Shown: in pieces, positions 16,414 to 26,875 of the stretch
How the letters are laid out: the number at the start of each line of letters is the position of its first letter
Position numbering within the stretch: the first letter of the stretch is position 1
Assembly (NCBI GenBank): GCA_001570385.1
Contig: BBYL01000009.1
Span: 1-64,000, forward strand
DNA length: 64,000 nt
Source: Microtetraspora glauca
GTDB lineage: Bacteria > Actinomycetota > Actinomycetes > Streptosporangiales > Streptosporangiaceae
Reading direction: 5' to 3'
Position numbers and translations under genes: made by a program
Notes under the pieces: model-generated
Told to the model about the DNA's origin: nothing
What the model saw: only the letters and a program-made list of their open reading frames with translations
The model's database searches: none

Positions 16414-17253
16414 GTGAGAGACATCAACGTCGCACTCATCCAGATGGCCACCTCGCTCGACGTCGACGCGAACATCGGCGTCGCCTTGTCCAGGCTGGAC
16501 GGCCTCGTGGCGTCCGGCGCGCGCCCCGACCTGGTCTGCCTGCCGGAGATGTTCACGTTCCGCGCCCTGGGCAGCAGGCGGATCTCCGAGGTCGGCGTCC
16601 ACGCCGGAATCGGGCTGGTGGCCGAGCTGGCGGCTCGCGCGAGGCGACTCGGCAGCTACCTCGTCGGCACGTGGATCGTCGACGAAGGCGGCGGGGTGTA
16701 CACGAACAGGTGCCACGTGTTCTCCCGCGGCGGAGACCTGGTCGGCGGTCATCGCAAGACGCACCTGTTCGACGCCCCCGGCCACGCCGAGTCGGCATAC
16801 GTCACAGCGGGGGACCGGCTCAGCGTGGTCGAAGCGGACTTCGGGACCTTCGGCATCGTCGTGTGCTACGAACTGCGCTTCCCGGAGGTCGCGCGAACAC
16901 TCGCCCTCGCCGGCGCCGAGTGCCTCGTCGTTCCGAACTCCTGGCCCAGGGACGGAGCGGGACGCGGGCGAGAGGAACTGGGTGTCCTTCTCGCGGCCGC
17001 GGCCGTGCAGAACCAGGCCTATGTCGTGCACGCCAATCAGACGGGCGTGGTAGCAGATCTGGAGCTGGTGGGCGGAAGTTGTGTGATCGATCCGAGTGGG
17101 CGTCTCGTGGCGTCCGCCGGGGAGAGGGACCGGGATCTGCTCGCCAGGCTCGACGGCACCCTCGTCGATGAGGTGCGCGCCCGGCGGCTGGTCTTCGCGC
17201 ATCGACGGCCGGAGCTGTACGAGCCGGCTTCCGTGGTCCGCCTGAAGGGCTGA
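16414..17253 (+). CDS. carbon-nitrogen hydrolase (nitrilase superfamily amidase)
   Basis: A 279-residue protein with the complete Glu-Lys-Cys triad: Glu45 in LPEMF, Lys115 in HRKTHLFD and Cys151 in VCYELRFPE. The sequence is closest in style to the Nit/omega-amidase branch, which hydrolyses amides rather than nitriles. It starts at a GTG at 16414 and has its own promoter region shared with LysR and a palindromic terminator after it. Placed between two Rieske oxygenase sets, it could release an aromatic acid from an amide or remove an amide side chain; the substrate is an inference. Confidence 0.88.
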   Translation: MRDINVALIQMATSLDVDANIGVALSRLDGLVASGARPDLVCLPEMFTFRALGSRRISEVGVHAGIGLVAELAARARRLGSYLVGTWIVDEGGGVYTNRCHVFSRGGDLVGGHRKTHLFDAPGHAESAYVTAGDRLSVVEADFGTFGIVVCYELRFPEVARTLALAGAECLVVPNSWPRDGAGRGREELGVLLAAAAVQNQAYVVHANQTGVVADLELVGGSCVIDPSGRLVASAGERDRDLLARLDGTLVDEVRARRLVFAHRRPELYEPASVVRLKG

Positions 17254-17266
17254 TGTCACGGTCGTC

Positions 17267-17288
17267 CGTCTCCGCCGCGGCGGAGACG
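17267..17288. terminator. 22-bp perfect palindrome, probable terminator
   Basis: A perfect GC-rich palindrome centred at 17277/17278 lies 13 bp after the hydrolase stop. As RNA it would fold into a stable short hairpin. There is no U tract, common for actinobacterial terminators. Confidence 0.6.
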
Positions 17289-17454
17289 CTCAGGTGTGAC
17301 CCGCCATGCCGTCGCAGGCGGATACCAAACCTCTGCTTATAGATATGCCATGAAAGATGTGTTTTACATGCGTAGTTCGGGTCGGCCAGGCTTGCACCAT
17401 CAAGAAGCCGATCACGGCGGTCTTCCAGGTCCGACGATGAGGGTGAGGTGAGCG

Positions 17455-17946
17455 ATGCGCGCTGAGCACGCGCTGGCCGGAGCCGCAACGGTGACGCTGC
17501 GGCGGTACATGGAGCTGTGTGACGTCCCCGCGGCCGGCTACAGCCGCCAGGAGCTTGAGGGGCTCTTCACGCGTGACGCGGTGTGGCAGGGCGTCGGAAG
17601 CTGGAACGCTGAGCGCTTCGGCCAGGTGACAACCCCGCCCCGCATCGCCGACATGCTCGAGAGCTATCTGTCGCCGGGATCCCATTTCACGGTGAACATG
17701 CACATGCTCGGCCGGGGAGCCGTCAGCGTCCGCGACGGGGGAGTCGAGGGCTGCTGGCCGATGGTGCGGCTGTCCGCGTACGTGGCCGGAGGGTCGGACA
17801 TCACCCTGACGCGGCTGCGGGTGCGGTTCCAGACCGAGGACGATCGCGTCCTGATTTCGAGGTACGAGCCGCGGCGGCTGTGGGCGAAGGCACTGGACCC
17901 CGAGCAGGTCATGGCTTTGGCCGTGTGGTGGGAGAGGGCCGCATGA
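17455..17946 (+). CDS. NTF2-fold (SnoaL-like) protein of the second Rieske system
   Basis: A 163-residue single-domain protein. LRRYMELCDVPAAGYSRQEL begins a helix typical of SnoaL-like proteins and FTRDAVWQGVG, GSHFTVNMHMLG and LTRLRVRFQTEDDRVLISRYE form the sheet. The ATG at 17455 has GGGTGAGGTG upstream. The Rieske alpha gene starts 25 bp after it, so it is the first gene of a plus-strand operon running to catC. It is separate from the true beta subunit at 19248 and may be an extra dehydratase, isomerase or accessory subunit. Confidence 0.75.
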   Translation: MRAEHALAGAATVTLRRYMELCDVPAAGYSRQELEGLFTRDAVWQGVGSWNAERFGQVTTPPRIADMLESYLSPGSHFTVNMHMLGRGAVSVRDGGVEGCWPMVRLSAYVAGGSDITLTRLRVRFQTEDDRVLISRYEPRRLWAKALDPEQVMALAVWWERAA

Positions 17947-17971
17947 AGGCAGGGAAGAGCAGGAGGACGAG

Positions 17972-19258
17972 GTGAGCATTGACGTCGCGGGCCGTACCGG
18001 CTCGGACTGGGGGTCGCTCGTTGCGGCCGATCGGGTCAGCGCGAGGGTCTACCTGGACCCGGAGATCTACGAAGCCGAGCTGGAGAGGATCTTCTACAAG
18101 ACCTGGAACTGCGTGGGGCACGAGAGCGAGTTCCCGGAGCGGGGATCCTTCAAGACTCGGGCGGTCGGGCGACGCCCCGTCATCGTCTGCCGGGACCGGA
18201 ATGACCAGATCAATGTGCTGTTGAACAGGTGCCGCCACCGCGGTGCGCTGTTGTGCGAGAAGCCGGACGGGGCAGTGGCGGGCGGATTCACGTGCCCGTA
18301 CCACAGTTGGTCCTACGCCCTGGACGGCCGGCTGCGCGGCATTCCCTACCCCGACGGGTATCCCCGGGACATCGACAAGTCGCGACTCGGGTTGCGGCGG
18401 CTTCGCGTGGAGACCTACGCCGGGCTGATCTTCGCGACCTTCGACGAGAACGCGGAACCGCTCGCCGGTTTCCTGGGGTCCGCGCGCAGGTGGATCGACC
18501 TCTTCATGAAGCAGGGGGCAGGCTACCCGGTCAAGGTCCAGGGGGCCTTCAAGTTCAGGTACCAGGCCAACTGGAAGATCCAGCTGGAGAACGTGACGGA
18601 CGGATACCACTTCCCGCTGGTCCACCGCTCCTGGATGGCGAACGTCGACGCGCAGACCGCCGAGATGCTGTCCTTCATGAAGGACCCCGAGGCCGTCACG
18701 TACGGACTTGAGAACGGTCACTCCGTCGGCATCTTCGTCCCGGAGCACGTCGACCTCAACGAGGATGATGGGACGGAAGCTCTGCAGGACCGTTTCGGCG
18801 ATCTGGTCGCCGACCTCCAGCCGGGCCTGCCGCCGGAGAGGCTGCGCCGACTCGTGCGCTCCCTCCACGGAGCGGGGTTCAACCTCAACGTCTTCCCCAA
18901 CCTCGCCCTGTCCATGGGCTTCATCAGACTGCTGAACCCCGTCGCGGTGGACGCCACGGACAACGAGCACATGGTGCTCGGCTACGAGGGCGGCCCCGAG
19001 GGTGCCAACAGGGAACGGCTCCGGATCCACGAGCACTTCCAGGGGCCGTTCGGGTTCGGTACCCCGGACGACTCGGAGGTCTGGGCGCGGGTCCAGCGCG
19101 GCGCGGCCGCGGACCCCGACATGCCGATTCTGATCGATCGCGGCCTCAACCGGGAGGAGATGTCGGATGAGGGGCACCCCCGGTCCCACGTGACCGACGA
19201 GACAGGGATGCGGGAGGCATACCGGATGTGGAAGCGGTTGATGACCGATGCAGGCTGA
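17972..19258 (+). CDS. aromatic ring-hydroxylating dioxygenase, alpha subunit
   Basis: A 428-residue alpha subunit. Rieske ligands are Cys87-His89 (CRHRG) and Cys108-His111 (CPYHSW); the catalytic iron ligand segment is DGYHFPLVH with Asp210, His213 and His218. The ENVTDGYHF context and presence of a beta subunit place it with benzoate/anthranilate/salicylate/halobenzoate-type dioxygenases. GTG start with AGGAGG upstream. With catBAC downstream, the expected product is catechol, formed by dihydroxylation with loss of CO2, NH3 or halide, but the true substrate is unknown. No reductase is encoded next to it. Confidence 0.93.
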   Translation: MSIDVAGRTGSDWGSLVAADRVSARVYLDPEIYEAELERIFYKTWNCVGHESEFPERGSFKTRAVGRRPVIVCRDRNDQINVLLNRCRHRGALLCEKPDGAVAGGFTCPYHSWSYALDGRLRGIPYPDGYPRDIDKSRLGLRRLRVETYAGLIFATFDENAEPLAGFLGSARRWIDLFMKQGAGYPVKVQGAFKFRYQANWKIQLENVTDGYHFPLVHRSWMANVDAQTAEMLSFMKDPEAVTYGLENGHSVGIFVPEHVDLNEDDGTEALQDRFGDLVADLQPGLPPERLRRLVRSLHGAGFNLNVFPNLALSMGFIRLLNPVAVDATDNEHMVLGYEGGPEGANRERLRIHEHFQGPFGFGTPDDSEVWARVQRGAAADPDMPILIDRGLNREEMSDEGHPRSHVTDETGMREAYRMWKRLMTDAG

Positions 19259-19769
19259 GGCGTGGGCGGACGCCGAGCGAAAGCTGGCGCTGGCGGATCC
19301 GGTGGCGTTGTCCGCGATCGAGCTGATCTATCGGGAGGCGCGGCTCCTCGACGACCAGAGGTACCGCGACTGGGACGAGTTGTGGGCCGAAGGAGAGACC
19401 CGCTACGTCGTCCCGATGCGCCGCGAGGTCGTCGACTACGACGCCACCCTGAACTTCATCAACGATGACTCGCCCATGCGACGCCGGCGCGTGGACCGGA
19501 TGACGAGCGGGCACGCCGGCGCCGTGAACGCTGTGGGCCGGACCGTGCGCACCGTTTCGCGATTTGCCGTCGACCGGATCGGCGACCACGAGCTGCGCGT
19601 CACCTCCACCGAGATCGTGGTGGCGTACAAGCAGGGCGACCATCAGGTATGGGCGGCCGAACTGACGCACCACATCCTGAGCGCGGACGATCGCCCGTGC
19701 ATCAGAGCCAAGATCGTGCATCTCGTGGACGCGGAACACACCGTACGGACCTGCGGATTCCTCCTTTAG
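19248..19769 (+). CDS. aromatic ring-hydroxylating dioxygenase, beta subunit
   Basis: A 173-residue NTF2-fold beta subunit (IELIYREARLLDDQRYRDWDEL at the start, DDSPMRRRRVDRM in the middle, which is the hallmark of benzoate/anthranilate-type beta subunits). It overlaps the alpha gene by 11 bp, so the two are translationally coupled. It has a structural role in the alpha3beta3 hexamer and contributes to specificity. Confidence 0.92.
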   Translation: MQAEAWADAERKLALADPVALSAIELIYREARLLDDQRYRDWDELWAEGETRYVVPMRREVVDYDATLNFINDDSPMRRRRVDRMTSGHAGAVNAVGRTVRTVSRFAVDRIGDHELRVTSTEIVVAYKQGDHQVWAAELTHHILSADDRPCIRAKIVHLVDAEHTVRTCGFLL

Positions 19770-19874
19770 CCCGCCGCCCGGGCAGTGTGCCCCCCGGGCG
19801 CGACGGCTCGGCGCGGGCCTGCTGGATCACACTGCGGCGCCCGGCACGCCTGGGTGTCCAGAGAGGTCAGCTTC

Positions 19875-20224
19875 TTGAACCACCGAATCGTCCTCATGTG
19901 CTACGACGACACTTTTCGCTACGGATGGCCGCATGTGGATTTGTTCGTATACGACGAGTACGGCCGGGAGATCAACTGGGTTCACTGGGCGACGGAGGGG
20001 AACGGACCCGGTGCCGCGGACCGCGCCACCGCCGTCGAGGAGCCCTCGATCAGGCGATTGACCGAGTGGGAGCGGGCCGTCAGCGCGAGCGGCGGCGTCT
20101 ACTGGACGGCCGAGGCCGCATGGACGCCCTGGGCGCCGGAGAAAACCGCGCCGCCGTCTTCGCGGGCTCACCCACGCATCGCATCCACGGGTGGTCACGA
20201 CCACTCCACCTCCGAGGAGCGACC

Positions 20225-20228
<4 letters not shown>
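19875..20228 (+). CDS. small protein of unknown function between dioxygenase and catB
   Basis: About 117 residues starting at a TTG with GAGAGG eight bases upstream (alternatives GTG 19854 and ATG 19896). The middle, RIVLMCYDDTFRYGWPHVDLF then VYDEYGREINWVHWATEG, is rich in aromatic and acidic residues and looks like a compact soluble domain; the C-terminal third is low complexity. Its stop overlaps the catB start (ATGA). I do not recognise the family. The tight coupling on one side and the placement inside an otherwise standard pathway make it a likely accessory enzyme or binding protein. Confidence 0.6.
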
Positions 20229-22211
<1,983 letters not shown>

Positions 22212-22247
22212 GACCGACAAAGCCCGCACACGAGAGGAGACCGGCCC

Positions 22248-22532
22248 GTGCTGTTCGCCGTGACGATGGACGTCGCCATCCCGCCCGCGATGGATCCGGG
22301 CGAGAAGGCCACCTTGATCGATCGTGAGAGGAGCTACTCCCGCGAACTCCAGGCGTCCGGCGAGTGGCTGCACATCTGGCGGCGGGTGGGCCGGTACTCC
22401 AACCTGAGCATCTTCGACGTGTCCGGCAACGAGCGGTTGCACCAGATCCTCTGGAACCTGCCACTCTTCCCGTACATGACCATCGAGATCACCCCGCTGG
22501 CGACTCATCCGTCGGACATCCGGGTCGCCTGA
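22248..22532 (+). CDS. catC: muconolactone Delta-isomerase
   Basis: A 94-residue protein with the CatC pattern: LFAVTMDVAIPPAMD at the start, LHIWRRVGRYSNLSIFDV in the middle and LPLFPYMTIEITPLATHPS at the end. It converts muconolactone to 3-oxoadipate enol-lactone. GTG start with GAGAGGAG upstream, 36 bp after catA. It is the last gene of the operon; the enol-lactone hydrolase (catD/pcaD) is not in this window. Confidence 0.95.
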   Translation: MLFAVTMDVAIPPAMDPGEKATLIDRERSYSRELQASGEWLHIWRRVGRYSNLSIFDVSGNERLHQILWNLPLFPYMTIEITPLATHPSDIRVA

Positions 22533-23002
22533 GCCCGGTCGGCACAGCTGCCGAGGAGCCTCTCCAGGGCGGCGGAGTAGGTCAGCTGGTCGGCCTGTAC
22601 GTCGCCTATATGCGGGTCGGCTCCTCCCCGCCGATTGGTAGATCCGCGTCATCCTCGACGAGACAGGCCCGGCGGCGTGCTGCACGAGTACTCACATGCG
22701 GCTTGAACTGCATGGATGAGGCTTTCGGCAGGCGCATGGCTGCCAGCCTGCCGCTCTCGCACTCCACCGGAGCCTGTACTCCCATCACGGCGACTGATCA
22801 TTTCCCGTGCCAGGTGTGTGCCTTCGCCGTCTCCTCGCTCAGCCCGATAGTGCGTCTTCTGCGGAGGGCTCGAACGTCGTGGCCGTCGACGATGCCGCGC
22901 CCTTGCGCATCGATGTTCCCGCCTCTAAAGTTCCCGAATACTCGTTATTCGGGAGTCTCCGCGTGTGCCGCGGCGGTGCCCGAATCAGGTAGGAGGTGCG
23001 GC
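22533..23002. other. 470-bp interval after catC
   Basis: No convincing gene. Short frames on both strands lack ribosome sites and family features. The end of the interval holds a 9-bp inverted repeat (listed separately) and a good AGGAGG ribosome site for the next gene. Confidence 0.5.
22932..22954. promoter_or_regulatory. inverted repeat, probable operator upstream of the YkvI-like gene
   Basis: TCCCGAATA-CTCGT-TATTCGGGA forms a perfect 9-bp inverted repeat with a 5-bp centre, 49 bp before the transporter start. It is moderately AT-rich in GC-rich surroundings. It may be the binding site of the TetR protein encoded at 24621, or a short hairpin. Confidence 0.5.
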
Positions 23003-24190
23003 ATGGCGACTTCATCGTCCAGTCCAAACGATGCTGGCCGGGCGGGTGCCGGCCTGCGCGGGGTGCTGGTCCCGGCGCTCATGTTTCAGGCGGTGGCCAT
23101 CGGGGGCGCCTACGCGACGGGCCGGGAGATCATCGAGTTCGGCGCGGGTCACGGAGCGTTGGGCTGGGCCGCCGGCCTGGCGATGGCGATCACCGGGTCC
23201 CTGCTCTCATACCTCGTTTACGAGATGGCTCGCCGCCACCGGCTGTTCGACTACCGGAGTCTGCTCCGCCACCTCATCAACAAGCTCTACTGGCTCTTCG
23301 ACGCGGTCTACATCCCGCTGGCGATCGCAATCATCGCGGTGCTGGCCTCGGCCACCGGCAACATCCTCAAGGACACCCTGGGGCTCAACTACTGGGCCGG
23401 TGTCGCGGTCATCATCGTGGTCACCGGGTTCGTGACCTTTCGGGGGACCGAGGTCGTCGAGCGGTTCAACGGCATCGGCACGATCCTGCTGATGGCCGGC
23501 TACATCGTCTTCGCCTTACTCGTCATCCCGTCCCATTGGGAGCGCATCGGGCAGGTCATGTCGGCGGGCGACCACTCGCTCCGGCCCGGCGCGACGTTCT
23601 GGGACGCGGCGCTCCTGGGCATGACCTACGTGGGCATGGGCTTCGTCGTCTTCCCGTCCACCCTCATGACGGTCCGCCACCTGCGCTCGCGCCGCGACGC
23701 CGCCAAGGCCGCGGCGCTCACCGGCGGCCTGTACGTCGTGCCGTGGTTCCTGACCTACGCCGCCCTCATGGGCTTCTACCCGGACCCGAAGATCTTCGAC
23801 GCCCCGGTCCCGTGGCTCAAGATGCTCGAGGGCAAGGGGACCTGGGTGGTCGTCGTGTACGGACTTCTCGTCGGCTGGACTCTCGTCGCGACGGCGGTCG
23901 GTCTGATCCAGGCGATCGTGCTGCGTGTCGACCAGAACCTGGTGGACGCCGGTCGCCCCGTGATGACGTCCCGGGTCCGCGTCGGCATCACCCTGGCGGT
24001 GCTCCTGCTCGGAGCTGCCCTCGCCCAGTTCGGGATCATCGACCTGATCGCTGTCGGCTACCTTGTCGGGGCCGTCGCGCTCATCCTGGTGTTCGGGGTG
24101 CCGCTCATCGCCCGCGGCGCCAAGCTCTTCCTGCCCCGCAGCGACGTCCCGGTGGTGACCCAGGGGCAGGAACCGGCGGCGGAGTCATGA
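23003..24190 (+). CDS. YkvI-family membrane transporter (APC/LeuT-like)
   Basis: A 395-residue protein with about 10 to 11 hydrophobic helices. The first helix contains AVAIGGAYATGREIIEFG, the signature of the YkvI family, whose members are distant relatives of LeuT-fold amino-acid symporters with unknown substrates. AGGAGG precedes the ATG. Its stop overlaps the start of the thioesterase (ATGA). As first gene of a unit with an acyl-CoA ligase and carboxylase, it probably imports or exports the small acid or amino compound handled there. Confidence 0.8.
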   Translation: MATSSSSPNDAGRAGAGLRGVLVPALMFQAVAIGGAYATGREIIEFGAGHGALGWAAGLAMAITGSLLSYLVYEMARRHRLFDYRSLLRHLINKLYWLFDAVYIPLAIAIIAVLASATGNILKDTLGLNYWAGVAVIIVVTGFVTFRGTEVVERFNGIGTILLMAGYIVFALLVIPSHWERIGQVMSAGDHSLRPGATFWDAALLGMTYVGMGFVVFPSTLMTVRHLRSRRDAAKAAALTGGLYVVPWFLTYAALMGFYPDPKIFDAPVPWLKMLEGKGTWVVVVYGLLVGWTLVATAVGLIQAIVLRVDQNLVDAGRPVMTSRVRVGITLAVLLLGAALAQFGIIDLIAVGYLVGAVALILVFGVPLIARGAKLFLPRSDVPVVTQGQEPAAES

Positions 24191-24582
24191 TGAGCGCTCA
24201 CCCGGCCTGGCGCACGACGTTCCACCTCCGCTTCCGGGACTTCGACTACCTGGGCCACATGACCGCGACGTCCTACCTCGCGTTCTTCGAGGAGGCGCGG
24301 GTCGCGTGGCTCACCGAGGGCACCGGCGCCCGGCAGCCCGCGTACGTCGTGGCCAGGCAGGAAATCGACTTCGAGCGAGAGGTGCTCCCAGGCGACGGAC
24401 CGCTCACGCTGACGATCGAGCCGATCGGCCGCGGCGCGCGCCGGGTCGACGTACGCGAGGAACTGCGCGGAGCGGACGGGACGCTGAGGGCGCGCTCCAC
24501 GGCGACGCTCGTCATGTGGGACCGCGAGGCCCGCCGTCCCCGGGCGGTTTCCGATGCGGAGAGCCGACTGTTCGGTGGGTAG
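24187..24582 (+). CDS. hotdog-fold acyl-CoA thioesterase
   Basis: A 131-residue 4-hydroxybenzoyl-CoA-thioesterase-type protein. The motif RFRDFDYLGHMTATSYLAFFEEAR contains the catalytic-region Asp (FRDFD) and the long helix typical of this hotdog family. It hydrolyses an acyl-CoA to the free acid and CoA. It overlaps the transporter stop, and TetR follows 38 bp later. In a pathway that begins with a ligase it could recycle CoA or release a final product. Confidence 0.85.
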   Translation: MMSAHPAWRTTFHLRFRDFDYLGHMTATSYLAFFEEARVAWLTEGTGARQPAYVVARQEIDFEREVLPGDGPLTLTIEPIGRGARRVDVREELRGADGTLRARSTATLVMWDREARRPRAVSDAESRLFGG

Positions 24583-24620
24583 GTTCGCGCGAGGAATCAA
24601 CCCGTGATCGAGAGGATGAC

Positions 24621-25250
24621 ATGGCACCGGAGAGCACGTCCGACGTCGACATGAAGGCGGAGATCCTCGCGGCCGCCGCCGAACTGTTCCAGCGTGACGG
24701 CTACAGCAGGACCAAGGTCGCCGCCATCGCCCGCGCGGTGGGGATCACCCCGCCCACGCTCTACTGGCATTTCGAGTCCAAGGAGGACATCCTCTTCGAG
24801 TTCCTGCGCACCAGCCTCCAGGAATTCCTGAACCGCATCGAGGCCGCCATCGCGGGGCTCACCGATCCGGTCGAGACGCTGCGGGCTTTCGCCGTCGCGC
24901 ACACCCGTGCCCAGCTGTCCCAGCTTGAGCAGGCGCAGACGTTCCTGTCGATGACCTACTCGCGGACGCAACTGGCGTCCTCGCTGCCGAAGGAGCGATA
25001 CGAGCTCATCCGGGAGCTGCACCGACGCCACCTGGACAGCGCGCGCGACATCCTGCGGAAGGGCGCCGAGCAGGGGGTGTTCGACGTACCCGACCTCAAC
25101 GCCACCGCCTTCGCGATCCTCAACATCTGCGAGTACAGCGCTCTGTGGTTCCAGCCCGGAGGGCCCCTCACCGTCGAACAGGTCGCCGAGATGAACGGCG
25201 AGTTCGCGCTCCGCATCGCCGCGTCCCCGCACGAACCCAGGAAGGAATGA
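24621..25250 (+). CDS. TetR-family regulator
   Basis: A 209-residue TetR protein: helix-turn-helix in residues 8-58 (MKAEILAAAAELFQRDGYSR, ITPPTLYWHFESKEDI) and a helical ligand domain of the TetR_C type found beside fatty-acid and acyl-CoA genes. GAGAGGA precedes the ATG. The acyl-CoA ligase starts only 4 bp after its stop, so regulator and pathway are co-transcribed. An acyl-CoA ester is the likely inducer (inference). Confidence 0.88.
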   Translation: MAPESTSDVDMKAEILAAAAELFQRDGYSRTKVAAIARAVGITPPTLYWHFESKEDILFEFLRTSLQEFLNRIEAAIAGLTDPVETLRAFAVAHTRAQLSQLEQAQTFLSMTYSRTQLASSLPKERYELIRELHRRHLDSARDILRKGAEQGVFDVPDLNATAFAILNICEYSALWFQPGGPLTVEQVAEMNGEFALRIAASPHEPRKE

Positions 25251-25254
25251 CGGC

Positions 25255-26826
25255 ATGATCACAGGTCGACTCCTCGACGGAGTGGCGCTCGGTCGTACCG
25301 GGCCGCTCGCCGACCTCGAAGCCGCCCAGAGGCGGTGGCCGGACCAGCCGCTGCTGCGGTGGGCCGAGGGTGAGTGGACCGTTTCCCGGTTCGCATCCGC
25401 TGTCCGTTCTGCCGCCGCCGAACTCCACGACCTGGGGGTGCGGCCCGGTGAACGGGTCGCGATCATGGCCGCCAACAGCGCTCGGATGCTCGCGGCGCAG
25501 TTCGCCGTGTGGGCTTCGGGCGCGGTGGAGGTCGCCGTCAACAGTGAGTCGCGGGGCTGGTTCCTGCAGCACGTCCTCACTGACAGCGAGCCCAGCGTCG
25601 TCGTGGCGGACGCACGCTTCCACGAACTGCTGACCGGCTGCGTCGCCCCGGAGCGGATCGTCGACCTCGCGAGCGTGCGCATCGACCGGGACCACGAGGC
25701 CGACGCGGAGGGCGGGCCGGTCCCGGCGCCGGGAGATCTGGCCTCACTGCTCTACACGTCCGGGACCACCGGGCCGTCCAAGGGGGTGATGCTTCCGCAC
25801 GGCTACTTCTCCAACTTCGGTGCCGTCCTATCGAGGGTGCTCGACGTGGGGCCTGGTGACACCGGCTTCTTCACGATGCCGTTCTTCCACGTGGACGCCC
25901 ACATCGCCCTTCCGTTGTGCCTGCAAACCGGCTCCACGCTCGCCTTCGCCCCCCGGTTCAGCGTCAGCAGCTTCTGGGAGGACGCCGATCGGTTCGGTGC
26001 CACCTGGTTCGGTGCCGTCGGCTCCATGTTGTCCGCGCTCATCACGCGGGGGCGGCCGCCGGCGCCGGTCCTGCGGCGCATCCGGACGATCCTCGCCGCA
26101 CCCATCCCCGACGAGGCCTACGAGTTCTTCGAGGACGAACTCGGGGTTCCGCTCCTGCAGATGTACGGCCAGACCGAGGCCAACGGCCCTCTCTACTCCA
26201 CCGCCGAGCGCCGGCGGCGCGGGGCCGTGGGCTGGAGTTGTGCCGGCTTCGACGTCCGGGTCGCGGCCCCGGACGGGACCGAGGCCGGGGCCGGAGAACT
26301 CGGGGAGCTCCAGACGCGGCCCCGGCATCCGCACATGCTCACCCTCGGGTACTGGCGGCGCCCAGAGGCCACCGCCGAGGCATTTCGCGACCTGTGGTTC
26401 CACACCGGGGATCTGGTGATGCAGGACACCGACGGGTTCATCTGGTACGGCGGCCGCCTGACCGACAGCCTGCGCAAACGCGGCGAGAACATCTCCGCGT
26501 TCGATCTTGAGCACGTGGTCCGCCGCGCACCCGGCGTCCGCGAGTGCGCGGCGCTCGCCGTCCGTGACGAACTCGGCGGCGAGGACGACATCAAGCTGGT
26601 GCTGGTGCTCGACGATGACGCGCCCTTCGATCCCGTGTCCTTCCGCGACCACTGCACACGATCACTACCGCGCTTCGCGGTGCCGAGGTACGTCGAGATC
26701 GTCGTGGAATCGGCTCTCGTCCGGGGACCGGGCACCGGTGCGATCCAGAAGCATCTCCTTCCGGCGGGGATCACCGCCGACACGATCGACCTCATGGAAG
26801 CGGCCGCACCGGCGGCTGCGGACTGA
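25255..26826 (+). CDS. AMP-forming acyl-CoA ligase
   Basis: A 523-residue adenylate-forming enzyme. The ATP loop LLYTSGTTGPSKG is at 165-177, the YGQTEANG motif follows the middle, FHTGDLV contains the ribose-binding Asp, and the late GTGAIQKHLL carries the catalytic Lys499. The overall style resembles CaiC/crotonobetaine-CoA ligase-like members. It activates a carboxylic acid to its CoA thioester, the first committed step of this unit. It lies 4 bp after TetR and 49 bp before the saccharopine-dehydrogenase-like gene. Confidence 0.9.
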   Translation: MITGRLLDGVALGRTGPLADLEAAQRRWPDQPLLRWAEGEWTVSRFASAVRSAAAELHDLGVRPGERVAIMAANSARMLAAQFAVWASGAVEVAVNSESRGWFLQHVLTDSEPSVVVADARFHELLTGCVAPERIVDLASVRIDRDHEADAEGGPVPAPGDLASLLYTSGTTGPSKGVMLPHGYFSNFGAVLSRVLDVGPGDTGFFTMPFFHVDAHIALPLCLQTGSTLAFAPRFSVSSFWEDADRFGATWFGAVGSMLSALITRGRPPAPVLRRIRTILAAPIPDEAYEFFEDELGVPLLQMYGQTEANGPLYSTAERRRRGAVGWSCAGFDVRVAAPDGTEAGAGELGELQTRPRHPHMLTLGYWRRPEATAEAFRDLWFHTGDLVMQDTDGFIWYGGRLTDSLRKRGENISAFDLEHVVRRAPGVRECAALAVRDELGGEDDIKLVLVLDDDAPFDPVSFRDHCTRSLPRFAVPRYVEIVVESALVRGPGTGAIQKHLLPAGITADTIDLMEAAAPAAAD

Positions 26827-26875
26827 CCTCAGCGTCCGAATCGCAAACGTGGACCCCAACCCGAAAGGAAAGAAC

